Shown here one piece after another: positions 21,503 through 34,601 of a DNA stretch of 64,000 nt. Numbering within the stretch: position 1 is the first letter of the stretch; each line of letters starts with the position of its first letter. The notes below the pieces were generated by a model. It was not told where the DNA came from, did not search any database, and was given only the letters and a program-made list of their open reading frames with translations. Source of the DNA: Eretmocerus hayati. Its lineage: Eukaryota > Arthropoda > Insecta > Hymenoptera > Aphelinidae. The stretch is from NCBI GenBank assembly GCA_029851415.1, contig CM056741.1:163543685-163607684 (forward strand), in the 5' to 3' direction. The position numbers were made by a program, and so were the translations under genes.

Positions 21503-24500
21503 TATGGAAGAATAGATGCGAGGTTCTGTGCACCTATTTTATACTGAAGAGGCAATTTTGCCGAGAAGCAGCCCATATGCTACCTCTTCTGATTGCGCAT
21601 CGATGAATGTGTATCACCGTACCTTGTGGGTTGTCGTCTCCTTTTCTCCTTTCTCAAAAAGTATTGATGTATATCGTTGACTACAACAGGAAGAGATTTT
21701 TCGTAATCTTGGTCGACGATATGAATATACGAGAGGTATAGATGAGAGGGAAGAATTTTGCAAGCTCGGGAAACTTGCAAGCTCTAAAGGGCAAACGTGT
21801 AAGAATGATGTCAACCCTCGGAAAAAAGGAAAGAAAAGAGAGCTTTCAAAGCCTGTACACGAGCGATACCTCGTCTAAGATCTTCTTTCTGATAACCAAG
21901 TACATCTTTTAGAATTCCAACAACTACTCTGATAACAGAGATAAGAGCCTTCAAAAACAGCCAAATTGGTGTTTTTTCCAACTTTGATATCGGTTTTCCT
22001 CAAAAATGTGACGCGATAGAGCAATTTTGAAAACAAACTTTGATTCTGCGTTCCAAACTACGTCGGAAATGATATCAATAACTCCATTCACATCAAATGT
22101 GTCAAAATTTGTAGACTAGTGTTATCAACGTTTTTGTTGTTAGTTTTGTGTAGATGCATTGCAGTCGATGAATTTTTCGTTTATTTGAAATACGAAATAA
22201 GAAGATAATAGCTCGTGTACCATATGCATGATGTTCATGTTTGAGTTTCTTCCAAAGAGCAACGAGCTACTATTTACAAGTGTGTGAGAAATTTTTGCCT
22301 CTTAGGACGAGAATCTGACACAGCTCGTTTAAAAAAAAAAAAAAAAAAAAAACATAATTGTGCGTCAGTGATGATGAATAAAAACAGCTTATCAATACTA
22401 GTCTTCGTAATGAATTTTAGTTTGGTTGACATAGCTATCACTTGGAATATCGTGAAAATCTACGATAGAAGACATTCAAAGTTCATCGTCGTCAATAAAT
22501 TGGGCTACTTGAAAAAGTGTATATACTCGGTATTGGCACAAGTTGTTTTTCTGATCAATTTTCACGTGAGTACTTTTTGTTATCAAGACTTACCGCCTCA
22601 AAAATCATTTTGAGACCTAATTAAAAACACAATAAACGATTCACGTGGATCGCATACCTGTATTGGATAACATTATTGATAATAATTTGTAGTCTTGATT
22701 GCTTAGATACGATACCACGAATTGAAATAAATTTTTGTAGATCTTTTTGTACTAGCAAGAGTATGCAAAAAGTACATTAAAATTATGAGCCGGACGGCGA
22801 TACATGAGTACGGGTTGGAAAATTATCGGGGAAGATGATTTTTTCCGATGACATTGTGATAAAAAATCGACACATTCTTGACGGCCTGAACATTCATTTT
22901 GCAAATTCACGATTCGTCTGACTCAATGCAACTCTCGTGTATTCAAAATTCTGGATATTAAAAGTTAGGTGGAAGAGCAAAATTAGAGATTCTTAGATGA
23001 GTGGATAGGATCGACGCAGAAGAACCATATTCTAATTAAATATTCCAATATAGGTTTTTGAGCTTTTATAAATATTAATTAGTATACTTAGAAAATTAGT
23101 GTTGACTTCTCATTTGATAATCTCAAAATTTTCTCTTGATAGTGGAGCAGGGTGCAAAGCTAACTTTGAATGTTGTATATATATATTCTGAAAACTTTAC
23201 TCCCAAGTAATTCTGGCATAACAACTCGGCCAGATGTTGCCTATTTGAATGAATTAAAGTAGCACCATACCTATCTTTTGCTTTCTTCCCTCTGAAGCTG
23301 AAAGTTTAGCAATTCTACCGAGAAGTAATTTTAGCTTATTACTTTTTCCGACTTGCGGTAATATTAGCATGTGGCTTCTTAAGCTTTTTTGCACTTAAAA
23401 TGAGAATAAAAAAATTTTTCTTCCTCTTTACCGAGTGTATGAAATTTTGAATCAGCACCGCAATAAGTCTTCCATGAGTTATATAAATTTTATGAGTGCA
23501 AAGTATTTCTGTGAGAAAATCAATGCACCATGTGAATGAATATTAAGATCCATCAGATGAAGTGGCAAAAAAAAAACTTGTATCAAATAAAGTCTGACAG
23601 TTGACCCGAATACATTATTCAAATGCACTTGAGTGAATTTCTCTGTGCATACATAGTGTTTCTGCTATAGGAGGTTAATAAAGAGAGAAAATTTTACCGC
23701 GACTGGATTATCCAATTTTTCTTTCTTTTATGGATAATTTAATGAAATAAATGGGTCGTCATTGAGGAATGACCTGTTGACACATATTTGATATTGATCT
23801 GGAGCAGCAAGACTTGCTTGTTGCTTTCATAGGCTTAAAGTTTCTGACTGTGTTAGGATTGACTCTAATATTGATGAGAATTCGAAAATGTTGGATTGTT
23901 TAGGGAATAAGTAATCCAAATTTGCGTACAGTAAATTTCGAGAAAATTATCATTTCCATCATATGCAACAGCCTTGCTTTGGTCATGGATTATAGTATTC
24001 ATTACACGTGTGAATAATCACTTGCATTGTTTTTTGCATCGTCGCAACCATTTTCTTGTCCGCGTCACGACCGATCGTTTCAAAAAGTTCAATTGGCCTA
24101 GAAAGCGATTTTCTTTTTCATTCAGAGCTGTATTTTTATTTTACGCGATACACGGGACCAAAAAAATCTATTTCATTATAGGGTTTAGACCTTTCAACTT
24201 GAATGAGAAAACGTGTTTTTGAAGAAATCATTGAAAGTCCATGAGTTTCATCTCAATATCAAAAGATCTTGGTATAATATCTCTATGAAAAGATCACGCA
24301 TTATTCATGCTATAGCATATAACCATGTTCTAGTTTTGGAAATGTTTTTTGAGGACTCTATTTTGATAAATACGCTCTACTGACTCCAAAACCATGAAAG
24401 AATACATCGATTAAAGTATGAGGTTATGAAGAATGAATAATTTGCGGTTTTTTAGATACAGTCATTCTATTTTTTGGACAAATTTCTATGGGCGTCAGCG

Positions 24501-25940
24501 CAATAATTCTAGACTTATTGCGACTCACCTTAAGTATGTCCAATTCTAATACGAAGCATCATCTATTATCATATCATTGAATACATCTAGCCGAGGAGAG
24601 TATGAACGCCTCAAGAGATTCGCTGCCATCTTTGCTTTCAAACAAGCCATCTGAATAGATAATCCTGTCTTGAAATCTCTTGCGGACCTGCTTGAATTTC
24701 AAATTATTGAATTCCAAAGGAGAATCTTCTTTGCGAGTCTCTCGCATTCTTGCTTTGCGATCTTTCTCTCTAATACTTTATGGATAAATGAAAGTGTACG
24801 ATCTGATTTATTGTCCGAAACACTTTATCCTGAAATTTAGATGCGAAAAATTTTGCCACAAGAACTTTTGAAATGATAGATCTTGAAATAAATCATTTAT
24901 AGGTTTTAGTGTCAAAGATAATCGGACAGTAAATATGGAATCTTGAAGAATGTGCAATCAGCGTTTTTACTGTGTTGAAAAAGTGCCTCTCACAGTCTTT
25001 AAACTGCGTTGAGTCATTTTTCAGCTAAGCCGTTGATCTTTTTTTTCAGTCTGCTGAACAAGAACGATTTTGGATAATTTGTAAGAATTGTCGCTAGAAG
25101 CATAGAAATATTTCTTTCAAAATTCAATATAATTATTGGATATTGAGAAATTATACTATTATGAACATTCCATCGTGAAACACATCTCTTTTCGAGGGAA
25201 AAAATTCAAAATTTGTATCCTTCTCAACCTTTCGATTTGGCCATTTTCATCGCTATGACACTGATTTATTCAATGCTTGGAACATCACAGAAGTCATTCT
25301 GAATGCTGAATTCGCGTCATACCATTTTCTTACTAAGGCTTATCTATCACCTAGCTCACCAATGCTGATTGAATCCTAGCCATCAATTGAAATATTTTCT
25401 TTCTTCCTAAGTCTTTCGAACCTTACGTATATAGATTTATTGTAGTTCCTAAATTCATAGTTGTACATCTGTACTATCTAAGTATACGATAAGAGTGCTG
25501 TTCTAATGAATATAACTTGCATCTGACGATATTAGTCTTTCAATCTGGCTCTTCGAGTTAAACTGAATGCAGCCTATCGCTGGCCAACACATTCACATCT
25601 AAGATAAGATCAAGATGAAAATTTTCAAATGTCTCCTCTCATATAATCCATCTTCGATTAACTTGCTTCGGTCGAAACTCAATTCATAATAATTTCGAAA
25701 ACGCAGAAAAATTTCCTGTGTAATTCGAATCACAGTATGTACATTTCAATCAGTTGAGCTTGTGGAATGAATTCAAAAAGTTCATACCATTTGAAATCTC
25801 CGCAAGCTATGACGTCATAATCGGTCATATTAATCGAAACAATGATTCCAATTACACTTGCACCCAATAAACTTCCTTCATAAGCCAATTCGCCGAATAA
25901 TATCTATGGAATATTAAGAAATCAATTTTTGCGTGAATGC
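21503..25940. other. Intronic stretch, nothing recognised
   Basis: Only homopolymers (A20 near 22331-22351) and an AGCTTGCAAG pair at 21757-21785 stand out. No gene, RNA or bounded element is supported. Confidence 0.5.
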
Positions 25941-26730
25941 ACGTAGGGTAAGTGTGCCTAATTTTCCTCCAACTTTTTTCGTTTTGTTCATAGTTTTGGC
26001 TCATCTTGATAATTTTCCACTCAACTCATTTCAAAGCTTGTTTCAAGATTTTCAAAATCAAACAAGGTGAATTTAATTTCGATCAACAATTGGAGCTGAA
26101 CTATCTCAATTTTCTCTCTCTTAAAATTGAATTCTTTGTAAGTTTCCGAAAGGATGTGCCTAATTTGCCCCCACGTGTAAATTGTATGAGATTATATGTG
26201 TTTTCCGTGGAATCGAGATATTTCTGCTCCAGCACGTACAAGTAAGTCGTTCTTTAGCTCATTTCGCAGTTTCTTTCCCATCGTGTCATACTATTTGAGT
26301 TGAATGGATGGACTTTCATGGGGTGAAGATGGGATGAAGGCAAATCTAGAAAAAGGTTATGAGGTCAAACTACGCACAATGTACTATTTCAATATTAAGG
26401 TCATAATATCAATGTGAAATCGAATATTGAAATTCTGCAAAATGCGTATTAAAGTCGAGATACAGACAAAAATAATGAGCTAAAGTACCTTAAAATTGAT
26501 TGCATCAATTTTGTTTGGCACAGCTTTGAGTGACTAACAATAAAAAGTCAAAATTTGCCAAAACAGTCTTTCTGTTCTGAGAACCGCATCGGGCATTTTG
26601 CATCCGTAGAAGATATTAATGTTCTCATTTTCTATTATAATAATAATTCTTGGAAAAATGCGCGTCAAGTTCTGCGAGAGCGTACATTTGAGATTTTGGA
26701 TGTTGGCAAATTAGGCACACTAATCTCATA
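25941..26730. mobile_element. Possible decayed element with GTGTGCCTAATTT ends
   Basis: AGTGTGCCTAATTTT occurs near 25951 and its complement AAATTAGGCACACT at 26708-26721. A third partial copy (ATGTGCCTAATTTGCC) is at about 26155. The interior near 26034-26115 resembles 44862-44940 (AAGCTTGTTTCAAG...GAGCTGAACTATCTCAATTTT). The arms are not palindromic beyond the ends, so the boundaries are uncertain. Confidence 0.35.
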
Positions 26731-28042
26731 ACAAGAAATCAATTTCGAATCAACCTGCAGAGTATCGAAACATGCAGACGGTTCGCTGTAATACCCAATA
26801 TTTTCTACCCTGCTTCCAATTTGGTCAATGTTGTCAAAAATGCATAGCCCACTCAAAATCTAGGGGCTGGGGCACGTTTTGAGCTTTATTACGAGCGACA
26901 CACATGCATTGCACGTACACTGTGGGTCGGCTTCGAAAAAAAATTCAAAAACTCATCAAAATGCGATATCGATAAAATTGGATGGGATGAAATTGACCTA
27001 CATTCCAAGTGTCACCCCATCCCTATACGATATCCGAAAAAGGAAAATATCCAATATTTTTTGTACCATTGTGAGAGTGATAGTGTCTCTCAACATGCCT
27101 GAATATCGAAGGCAAAAGAACGCAGCATCATCAGAGTGATGACCACGCATACGAAGAAATACCTAGACACAAACTCAGAGTCAAACTCTGGGCGGAAATT
27201 CGGTGAGGGTGAGGGTTGAATCTCCCTCTTTTGCGAATGATTGAGTGTTCGAGGTCTATATACCATACTATATCTATCTGTGTAATAGTGATGTGGGTGG
27301 TAGTATAGCGGGTTGGCGAGGGCAGCGCTCTGAAAGCAATGCCCTGGGAAAATGCGAGCAATGCTTTCTTATTATTGATTCGGACACCGACGGAATATGT
27401 ATGTATTCGATGCCTAGCATGCCAATCTATGTGTGGGACGTGTGCCGGATATTTACCGCATCAATTGGAGACCGAGGTTATATATGTATATGTTGTACAA
27501 GATGGTCACTCTCTTGTCCATCAGAAACGATGAGTGAAATTTCTTTTAGTCGATATAGGTAATTTGGGCCTCATGGCACGCACCTTGACTTTCTCTGTCT
27601 CCTCTCTTATTCGTATATCGACGGTACGTATGAGATTATGTGAGCTGGTTGTACGTGTTGCTCAAAAGAATATTTTATTTCTTCATGTCTGATGTGGGCA
27701 AGCTTTTTAATTCTTGATTGATGCGCGCGGTCGATGAACTTGTGCCTCATTTAAATAAGTTGGCGAATTGCTTTTTCTGACCGAGCTTCTGAAATCTTAT
27801 TATCGTAGTTCTATAATAATAATTGTATAGAAAAGGTATCTATGAGCGATAAAGTGAGATGGTTGATTCTTCCTTTTGCAGTGATCAATCTGTTGAAATG
27901 GTAAGACTATTCAAATTATTCCATTTTTCCATAGTAACATATATTTACACCTTTATTTAAAACGTCCCAGTTCAGTCGAATCAAACTAGTTGAAATTTCA
28001 AGATAATGGTGAGAAATTTAGAATGATTCGATTCACAAGTGC
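26731..28042. other. Intronic stretch containing a candidate microexon
   Basis: Several short open frames overlap between 26879 and 27562 on both strands, but none resembles a known protein. The only feature with splice-like context is the 19-nt candidate at 27882-27900. Confidence 0.4.
27882..27900 (+). CDS. Candidate 19-nt GRK2 microexon
   Basis: A strong acceptor (TTCTTCCTTTTGCAG) and donor (ATG|GTAAGA) bound 19 nt. Joined to the AG left over from exon 1, it reads S-D-Q-S-V-E-M with no stop and ends in phase 0. The usual GRK2 sequence at this point is S-(I/V)-R-S-V-M, so the match is suggestive. However, 19 nt would shift the frame if the next exon keeps its usual phase. Either it is a real lineage-specific split of exon 2, an alternative exon, or a chance splice-site pair. 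Confidence 0.3.
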
Positions 28043-28131
28043 TCCGCTGTCAGGGACGGTCCCAGAGACCAACTTGGGGGGGGGGGGGTCGCCCCCAACG
28101 CCCCCCCCTTGGGACCGCGCCTGTCCGCTGT
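28043..28131. mobile_element. 73-bp hAT-like miniature element with 8-bp TSD
   Basis: The element spans 28051-28123 and is flanked by perfect direct repeats TCCGCTGT (28043-28050 and 28124-28131). Its termini, CAGGGACGGTCCCA and TGGGACCGCGCCTG, are imperfect inverted repeats. The interior is two opposed G/C homopolymer tracts that could form a hairpin. An 8-bp duplication with CAGGG-type ends is the signature of hAT transposons, so this is an extremely reduced hAT MITE. Confidence 0.8.
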
Positions 28132-30262
28132 ATAAAATATTCTTGATTTAGTCATTGTAAGAAAAGCCAAAGATTTAACCTGCTTATCTTGGACCTCACT
28201 TCCCAGTCACGGAAAAATTTTCTGACCCACATAACTATTAGTTGCAAAATGGCAAAAATACAAAATTCAAAATTTCCGGTTTTTTTCCCATTTTTCTTCA
28301 GGATATAAGCATTTGGAGACTTCATAGCTATTAGAATTTGGTTCTGACGTTGCCTCAGATTTTTGTGAGTTTTTCAGATTTTTACCACGTGCCGATCAGA
28401 AGTTATCACAAATATCGGTTTTCGATCATATTCACATATGTGGACACATTTAGTGAGTAACATTTAAGGAAATAAGTTCCATTCTGACATTCATCAATCA
28501 GTTCTTGTGCGTATAGCAAATATATCCAAGGAAAAATTTTATGAGAATTACAATTCCCCCATGTTGATTCACTTAAAAATTCCTATGAACTTCCAGAAAA
28601 CCTTTTCTGGAAAAGAATTGCTCATTTATTATTGTCGAGTAAGATTCCTCTTTGGATTTTCACGTGAAATTTCACCAAATTTATTCAGATCGTTTATAGA
28701 GAAGCTAAATTTTCGTGTCACTCTTCCAATTTTCAAAATTTTGTGGTGTAGTAATCCGCAAAAATTGACATGTCAATATTTCCGGCTCAACTGTAACAAA
28801 GCCCAAAAAAATAAGCTTCACAGAAATTCGGAAGAAAAATTCAAAAAAATGTTATCAGGTCATATTTGTATTCTCTTGCATCGTGAATTCCCTCCAAGAT
28901 AATTACAGCGCGCCACCATCCGAGAGTAACGAATAATTTAAGCACCGAATATAAATTTGCAAGGCGAAGCTCTTCTCTTCAGAAACGTCTCTATACTCTA
29001 TAACTCTATATCTACTATCGTGTTCCTCTCTCAAGAGAGCTTTTAGAATCTTCAAAGAAGTCGCTTTGCTCGAAGCTTCAAAAACCAGAATACAGCAAAG
29101 CTTTCCGATATCTTCTCTCTGGATCTTGTCGTTCTCGAGAGAGAAAGAAATAAGAACGTCCCTGCGTGAAACCACACTACTTATACCAGCATCAGCTTCG
29201 CAAAGTACTTTCGACTTTTCAGATATACCCGTTATAGAACTACACGTGTAGTGTACAAGCCGTTAGGTTAAAAAGTATCGGAAAGTGTGTATAGAGCTTT
29301 AAAATACTAAAAAAGAAACTGGTTACCAATATATAGATCGTGTGTGGGCGAGAGTTTCTTCTCCTTGGGTAACTCCAATACTATATACTGTAAGTATATA
29401 CCATAACCAAGATGCTCCGATCGGAATGTTCTTTACGAGCAACTTCGTAGAAAGAGAAGCAGTCGAGTTACAACTACCTCTACCCTTTCAGCTTTTTTCG
29501 TAATTGCATGTGTTCGCTAAATATAAAAGTGTCTCTCAAAAGTACACTTTCAGTGCATCATGTGTGGTCTGAAACTTGATTGAAAACTCAAATCGATTGC
29601 TTCACTAGTAATGTGGGCTCTCAAGAAGAGCAGCATTATTTGATTTGATTTGCAATTGCGCGGCGATCGGTCGCCCGTAGGCACACACACACACACACTT
29701 ATTTGTAAAAAGCTCTTGCAAAGCTCTTGAATGCGTGCAGGTCGTCCGAGTATAAAGTACTTTTCTGTAGAGCTGAATACGCAAATTGGTGCTCATAGTG
29801 TGGGATTTTGTGTTTAATGGATAGGTTGAATAAGGAGAGGAGCTTTAGTTCGATGAAGAGGAAGGCAGGAATCGATACTTAGCTTGCTGGCCTTTAATAC
29901 ATGATAATATACTAGCGTTGTTCGCCTTGTGTGACGCTTTGGTGTGTTGAGATCTGTGTATCTTGTTACGCCAGAGCTGCAGCTGGTCTCCATGGGAATG
30001 GTTACCAGAGCTTGCGGTTGATGGCAGTTCCTCCTAATTAAACATATTTCAGCGAGGCGAAAATTGATGAAAAATACATTACCGAGTCCCGAGCGGTGCG
30101 AGATATGGTAGATAATGGCATTGATAATTTTGTAGACGTTACTTGGTCTATTCTGTGCCTTGTAATTTATCTAACAGAATTATTCGATAGTAGTTAGCTT
30201 GTTTCAGTTACAATACCAACTCTGTGCATGGTTGTCATCAAGTCTACGGAGCTGCACAGTGA
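28132..30262. other. Intronic stretch, nothing recognised
   Basis: A 131-codon frame at 28507-28902 (+) lacks any recognised motif, and its composition matches the surroundings. A CA tract lies near 29682-29697. No bounded element. Confidence 0.45.
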
Positions 30263-30307
30263 GGTCCCCCCCCCCACTCCTAACAATGAGCAGGGAGTGG
30301 GGGGACC
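30263..30307. repeat. G/C-tract hairpin
   Basis: GGT plus a C-tract plus ACTCC pairs with GGGAGTGGGGGGACC across a 12-bp loop. It resembles the homopolymer-rich cores at 9178 and 28051 and may be a remnant of the same type of mini-element. Confidence 0.55.
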
Positions 30308-30337
30308 CTGTCGTGCCCTTCTTCACTGACTTCACTC

Positions 30338-30668
30338 ACAAGGAGAGGTCATGGTCTGTGGGTCGTGAATTCGGCTGAAACTCTGGGAATCGTCTCCTTT
30401 TGGCACCAAAAGATGATATCCAAAACCGCTAACTTGAATGCTAAAACGTTTCAGAGCTATGGTCAATCACATTAGCATTGTTAGTATACCTATATATATC
30501 AACTTTCAACATGGGCCTATATGGGCAACGCTAATGTTATAGGCTGTAGCTCCAAAACGTTTCGGCATTCAAGTAAGCGGTTTCGGATATCATCTTTTGG
30601 TGCCAAAATGAGACGATTCCCAGAGTTTCAACCGAATCCACGACCCACAGACCATGACCTCTCCTTGT
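30338..30668. mobile_element. Palindromic element family A, copy 2
   Basis: ACAAGGAGAGGTCATGGTCT at the left and AGACCATGACCTCTCCTTGT at the right are exact complements. The inner motifs GGCTGAAACTCTGGGAATCG, CTTTTGGCACCAAAAGATGA and CATTAGCATTG/CAACGCTAATG are also inverted. Arms are about 150-165 bp, with a centre around TATATATATCAACTTTC. TTCACTC occurs near both outer ends but not at matching distances, so the TSD is unresolved. This is the best-preserved copy of the family in the window. Confidence 0.82.
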
Positions 30669-31102
30669 CAGTTCACTCAACGCAGCACGCATACAGTTTT
30701 ACTTTTACCGCAAGGCTCATACCAATGAAATTTCTCGAGACTCTATGCAAGCTCACAGAGTTTGTCTACTCAACTCCACTCGACTTTAAAGAGAAAGAAA
30801 AAAAAAATTGCCCATGTAAATTTGAAATAGTTGTGACAAACACGTCATAATTGTACACATATAATATCCTACTATACAGTGTATGCACGATGGACGTGAT
30901 CTGCACATAATGTACCTAAACAATCTTCCAATTTTTCAGCGCTTACATTGTAACACGACAAGTCCTTACATACCTATATAGGCAGAAAGCGCTAAGAGGT
31001 TGTGCATCTCAAGCAAAAGCTGGGATACTTACACATGGAACAAAAAAATCTTGCAAAGTCACACGGATGTACACATATCATTTTTAACTTACAAGTAAAA
31101 CT

Positions 31103-31396
31103 CAAGGGGTTCGTGAGCTGCATTTGGCTGGAGTTTTGGAAATCATTTCCTTTTATTAGTACCTGACGGTGGTATTCAAAGCCTCAGAGTCTATAACGCT
31201 GTAGCGTTTCCGAGTTACAGCATATGACCTGTGCATTACAGTATATCTACATATTCATAGTAAGATGATGTACACAGTATATTCTGATGCTATTGGAAAC
31301 GTTTGAGCATTAGACTGCGGCTTCGGATTTTATCGTTGGGTGCAAAAGAGGAATTATTTCCAGAGTTCTAACCAAGTACGGCTCCCAAAACCCTTG
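31103..31396. mobile_element. Palindromic element family A, copy 3 (diverged)
   Basis: The left arm holds CAAGGGGTTCGTGAGCTGC and TTTGGCTGGAGTTTTGGAAA; the right arm holds TTTCCAGAGTTCTAACCAAG and GGCTCCCAAAACCCTTG. The overall layout and internal motifs follow the 30338 copy, with many substitutions and indels, so it is an older insertion. Confidence 0.65.
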
Positions 31397-34300
31397 CACG
31401 CCCTGGTTAGTATTATAACTGGGACACCGAAAATCAGTGCTCTTCATTTTTCTATTCGAAAAAGAGAAACTATTTGCAAAAAAATAAAAAAATAAAAGTG
31501 TATGTTGTGCCTTATTCATGCATAAAATAGGTACGATACTGTATTAATTTCCACAACAAAGTTATCAGTCAAAATTGCACAGGAACTCATGCTCGATACT
31601 TTTCGATCATATATCTTGAAGAATCCACCACGAGGCTAAAGAATATCCAGTTGATTTCACAAAGAGATATTTCCTGATAATATTCTCCAGGAGTCAACAT
31701 TGAATGTACCAATTTTGCTACTTTTTATTATGTCTGATAAATTGCTAAATCATCCCATCTCATCGTCAACTACTGGTATAGTTATATAAAAAGAGTAGTG
31801 ATTTGTCAAATCTATCTAGAGTGTATTTCCAGCGAAATTCTCAACAGTCTTCAAGTGAAGTCCTGCGAATCTTGTTCTAAACTTTTCCACCCTCCTTGAA
31901 TTGAATAAGATCAGTTTTCTTTCCAAACAAACTCCCACAGCTTCAAGGAACTTTCTCAATCGGGGTGGTGCTTGGTTCGTCTTGTGAATTTTTGCGATAC
32001 ATTATTTCCGCTTGTTTGTTCGAAATATGACTCTTTTCTTTCATTCCTATCCATAAGATAGGCGTCAAAGTATTGGAAATGGAGGTCACCATTAGTTCAA
32101 GTTATGATCATTTACAATGTCCAGACTGATAAAACTTCCTTTTTTCTAACATTGTGGACCAAAGATGTACGAAGCAGTGTAGAAATTGATGTCGAAGTGA
32201 ATTTCCGCCCTTGAAGTTATCAGCAATCTTGATGAAAATTCATTCGTACGTCAATTTAGTTCTTAAAATGACTCCATATTGACTTGAATTGGATACAATG
32301 TCTACCAGACGCTTCACTGAAATTTCTTATGCTGATAGAAAGTTCACGATTCTCGTTGAATCCGATGTAAAATAATATTCAACAGAAAATTCTGAGAATG
32401 GTTATAATTTTCCTGCTTTGCCAATTTGTAGCCCAACAGAACGTGAATAATGATACAATTCCTGGAATATTAGAACCTTGTAAAAAGGTATTCAAGTAGC
32501 TCTGGGAATACAAGAAAATACACAAGTTGAACGAAAACAAGTGCATTATGAACCAGATCTCGCTTAGTTTTCGACTTCGAAGCTTTTGAATTCTGGTCAA
32601 AAGCGAGAATGACTTATTCCAGCATTATTTTCATAAAAAGCTTCTCGTCTCTTTTTGAGAGATCCTTATGCAGTTTGTTCCATTGGAAACCAACAAATCG
32701 AAGAATTTTTATTGAGCTTCTATGATGATGGAGAATCAGACACTACTAATCAATCTTGTCAATCGGGAACTTTGAACTTTTTTCATTTCCTATCGTCTCT
32801 TGTTTGAACAACAACTGTTCTGGACTGGATGTAAGGCATCCCATCGAAGATGAACAAGATGAGTTGCAATGTCATTTCTGACCACGTTTGCTAACACCAT
32901 CCATAAGGAGATATTATAATATCTCCTCATGGAGATGGTATTCAAGACATGTTCATGTACAAGATATAGCTTGATCATTTTCAATCTACTTTCTAAGAAC
33001 ATTCATCAGACACACAGTAAAAAACAAACTTCATCGCTGCTCATATATCTACAGAATTTACGCCCCATTTTCACCATCCAAAGCAAGTGTAAAACTCCTC
33101 CCATGTCGTGCACGAGCTGTAGTAAACTCCAATAATGCTCACCCATCCGAAAATTGCTAGACTCTACCATCACGGAACCTTTTTCAACTCTGTGTGACTA
33201 CCAGCTACTAAAAATATTGCCAGAGAACTACAGAAACAACAAACCAAGAACCACTTCCCAAAAGGAACCATGCCATTTACGCTAGACCGACATAATATAC
33301 GCTTCAGAGAACATCATGTAACATCACAAAATGCTTCATATACCACATAGAGACCATTAAGTAAGCCAAAAACCTCCACAATCATGCTAAAATTGTAACC
33401 ATTATGAAAGTAGTCTTGTATTATAGTACTGAACCAGCAATGAGGAAAGATATAACCTCTAAAGAAGAGAGGAGAGAAAGATAATAACAAACAGAAACGT
33501 ATCTACGTTTAGGGTGGGCTTTTACAGATCTCTACCGAGCTTACGAGCATTTACGAGTCTGCTCTGTAGAGAAATCCTTGTTGCCTTCTTGGCCATTGCT
33601 ATAACTGGTTCTGGGTAAGCTGGAAATCTGGATGAGGAAAAAAAAGTCTGGGTTGGCAAAGTCTGTTTGAAGGTATAACAGAAGGAATCGCGAACAAAAT
33701 ACAATACTAATACGGGGGAGGGTTAGAGAAAAAAGGGACATCGAATTGCGATGCAGAGAGAAGAAGGGCGAAAGGGAAAAAAAGAAGATAATATCGATTC
33801 TTTCATTTTGCGTCCGATAATGCAGCAGCAGTAGCAGCAGACCACCCGATCATCCCTCTTTTTTTACGAAGATAACCCAGATAAGCACGGCGCGTCTCTG
33901 TGTGGCTATTGTGTGTCCCGCGTGTGAGGTTCATGAGGTCTTATTCGTATCGAGAGCTACCATATTACATGGATATCTTATCCTTGCTTGTATCAGGTAA
34001 TCCATGATTGTAGGAATGTGACACCTTTCTTATTGTACATACCCATACTGGAGATGGAGTCTTATCAGCATGATTGAATTGGAGTGGTTATATAAATTTT
34101 TTAATCCGAGACTGAGAACTAGTGGGTCCTTCTTAAACCTTATATGATACACTTCATAATCGATATTATATTGTCAAGCACGTGGTGCTTTCCAGCGTTG
34201 ACGAAATTGAACATATCTGGGCTCATTTTGAAGTTCATAAAAAAAAGTTTCAAAATGAGTTTAAAAAAATCGAGAGTTGAGGTACACCCTTAGTGTTATT

Positions 34301-34601
34301 TAAGGAAGAATATTGGTTGGGGTCAATCTGTCCCAGTGTGTTATTTGAGGCTTAATTTCATACCAGGTACGAATATTCTACAGAGAATATCATCTTAGGA
34401 CAATTAATTCATGGGAATTATTCATTGCTCCGGTGGGTGGCGTTAAAACATATACAAATCAAAAACTAATAGAATATGAGAAAAATACAAATTCTTATCT
34501 ATACTAGATGTGAAAAAGTAAAATGCTAGGTGCGTATATAACGGCTAAAGGCTCGGCTAAATGAATTATTTTTACGCTCACCAAACTCGGCGAATGGTAA
34601 A
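31397..34601. other. Intronic stretch with one 20-bp palindrome
   Basis: A perfect palindrome GGAGATATTATAATATCTCC lies at 32907-32926 and extends imperfectly to CCATC...GATGG on each side. (CAG)n-like sequence occurs near 33823-33840. No gene supported. Confidence 0.45.
32890..32940. repeat. Hairpin around a 20-bp perfect palindrome
   Basis: GGAGATATTA|TAATATCTCC is centred between 32916 and 32917, with further pairing ACCATC...GAGATGGT. It could be a remnant mini-element or a cruciform-prone site. Confidence 0.6.

Noticed and set aside
28507..28902. 131-codon open frame (+)
   Set aside because: AT-rich composition like the flanks, no known motif, no splice or promoter context.
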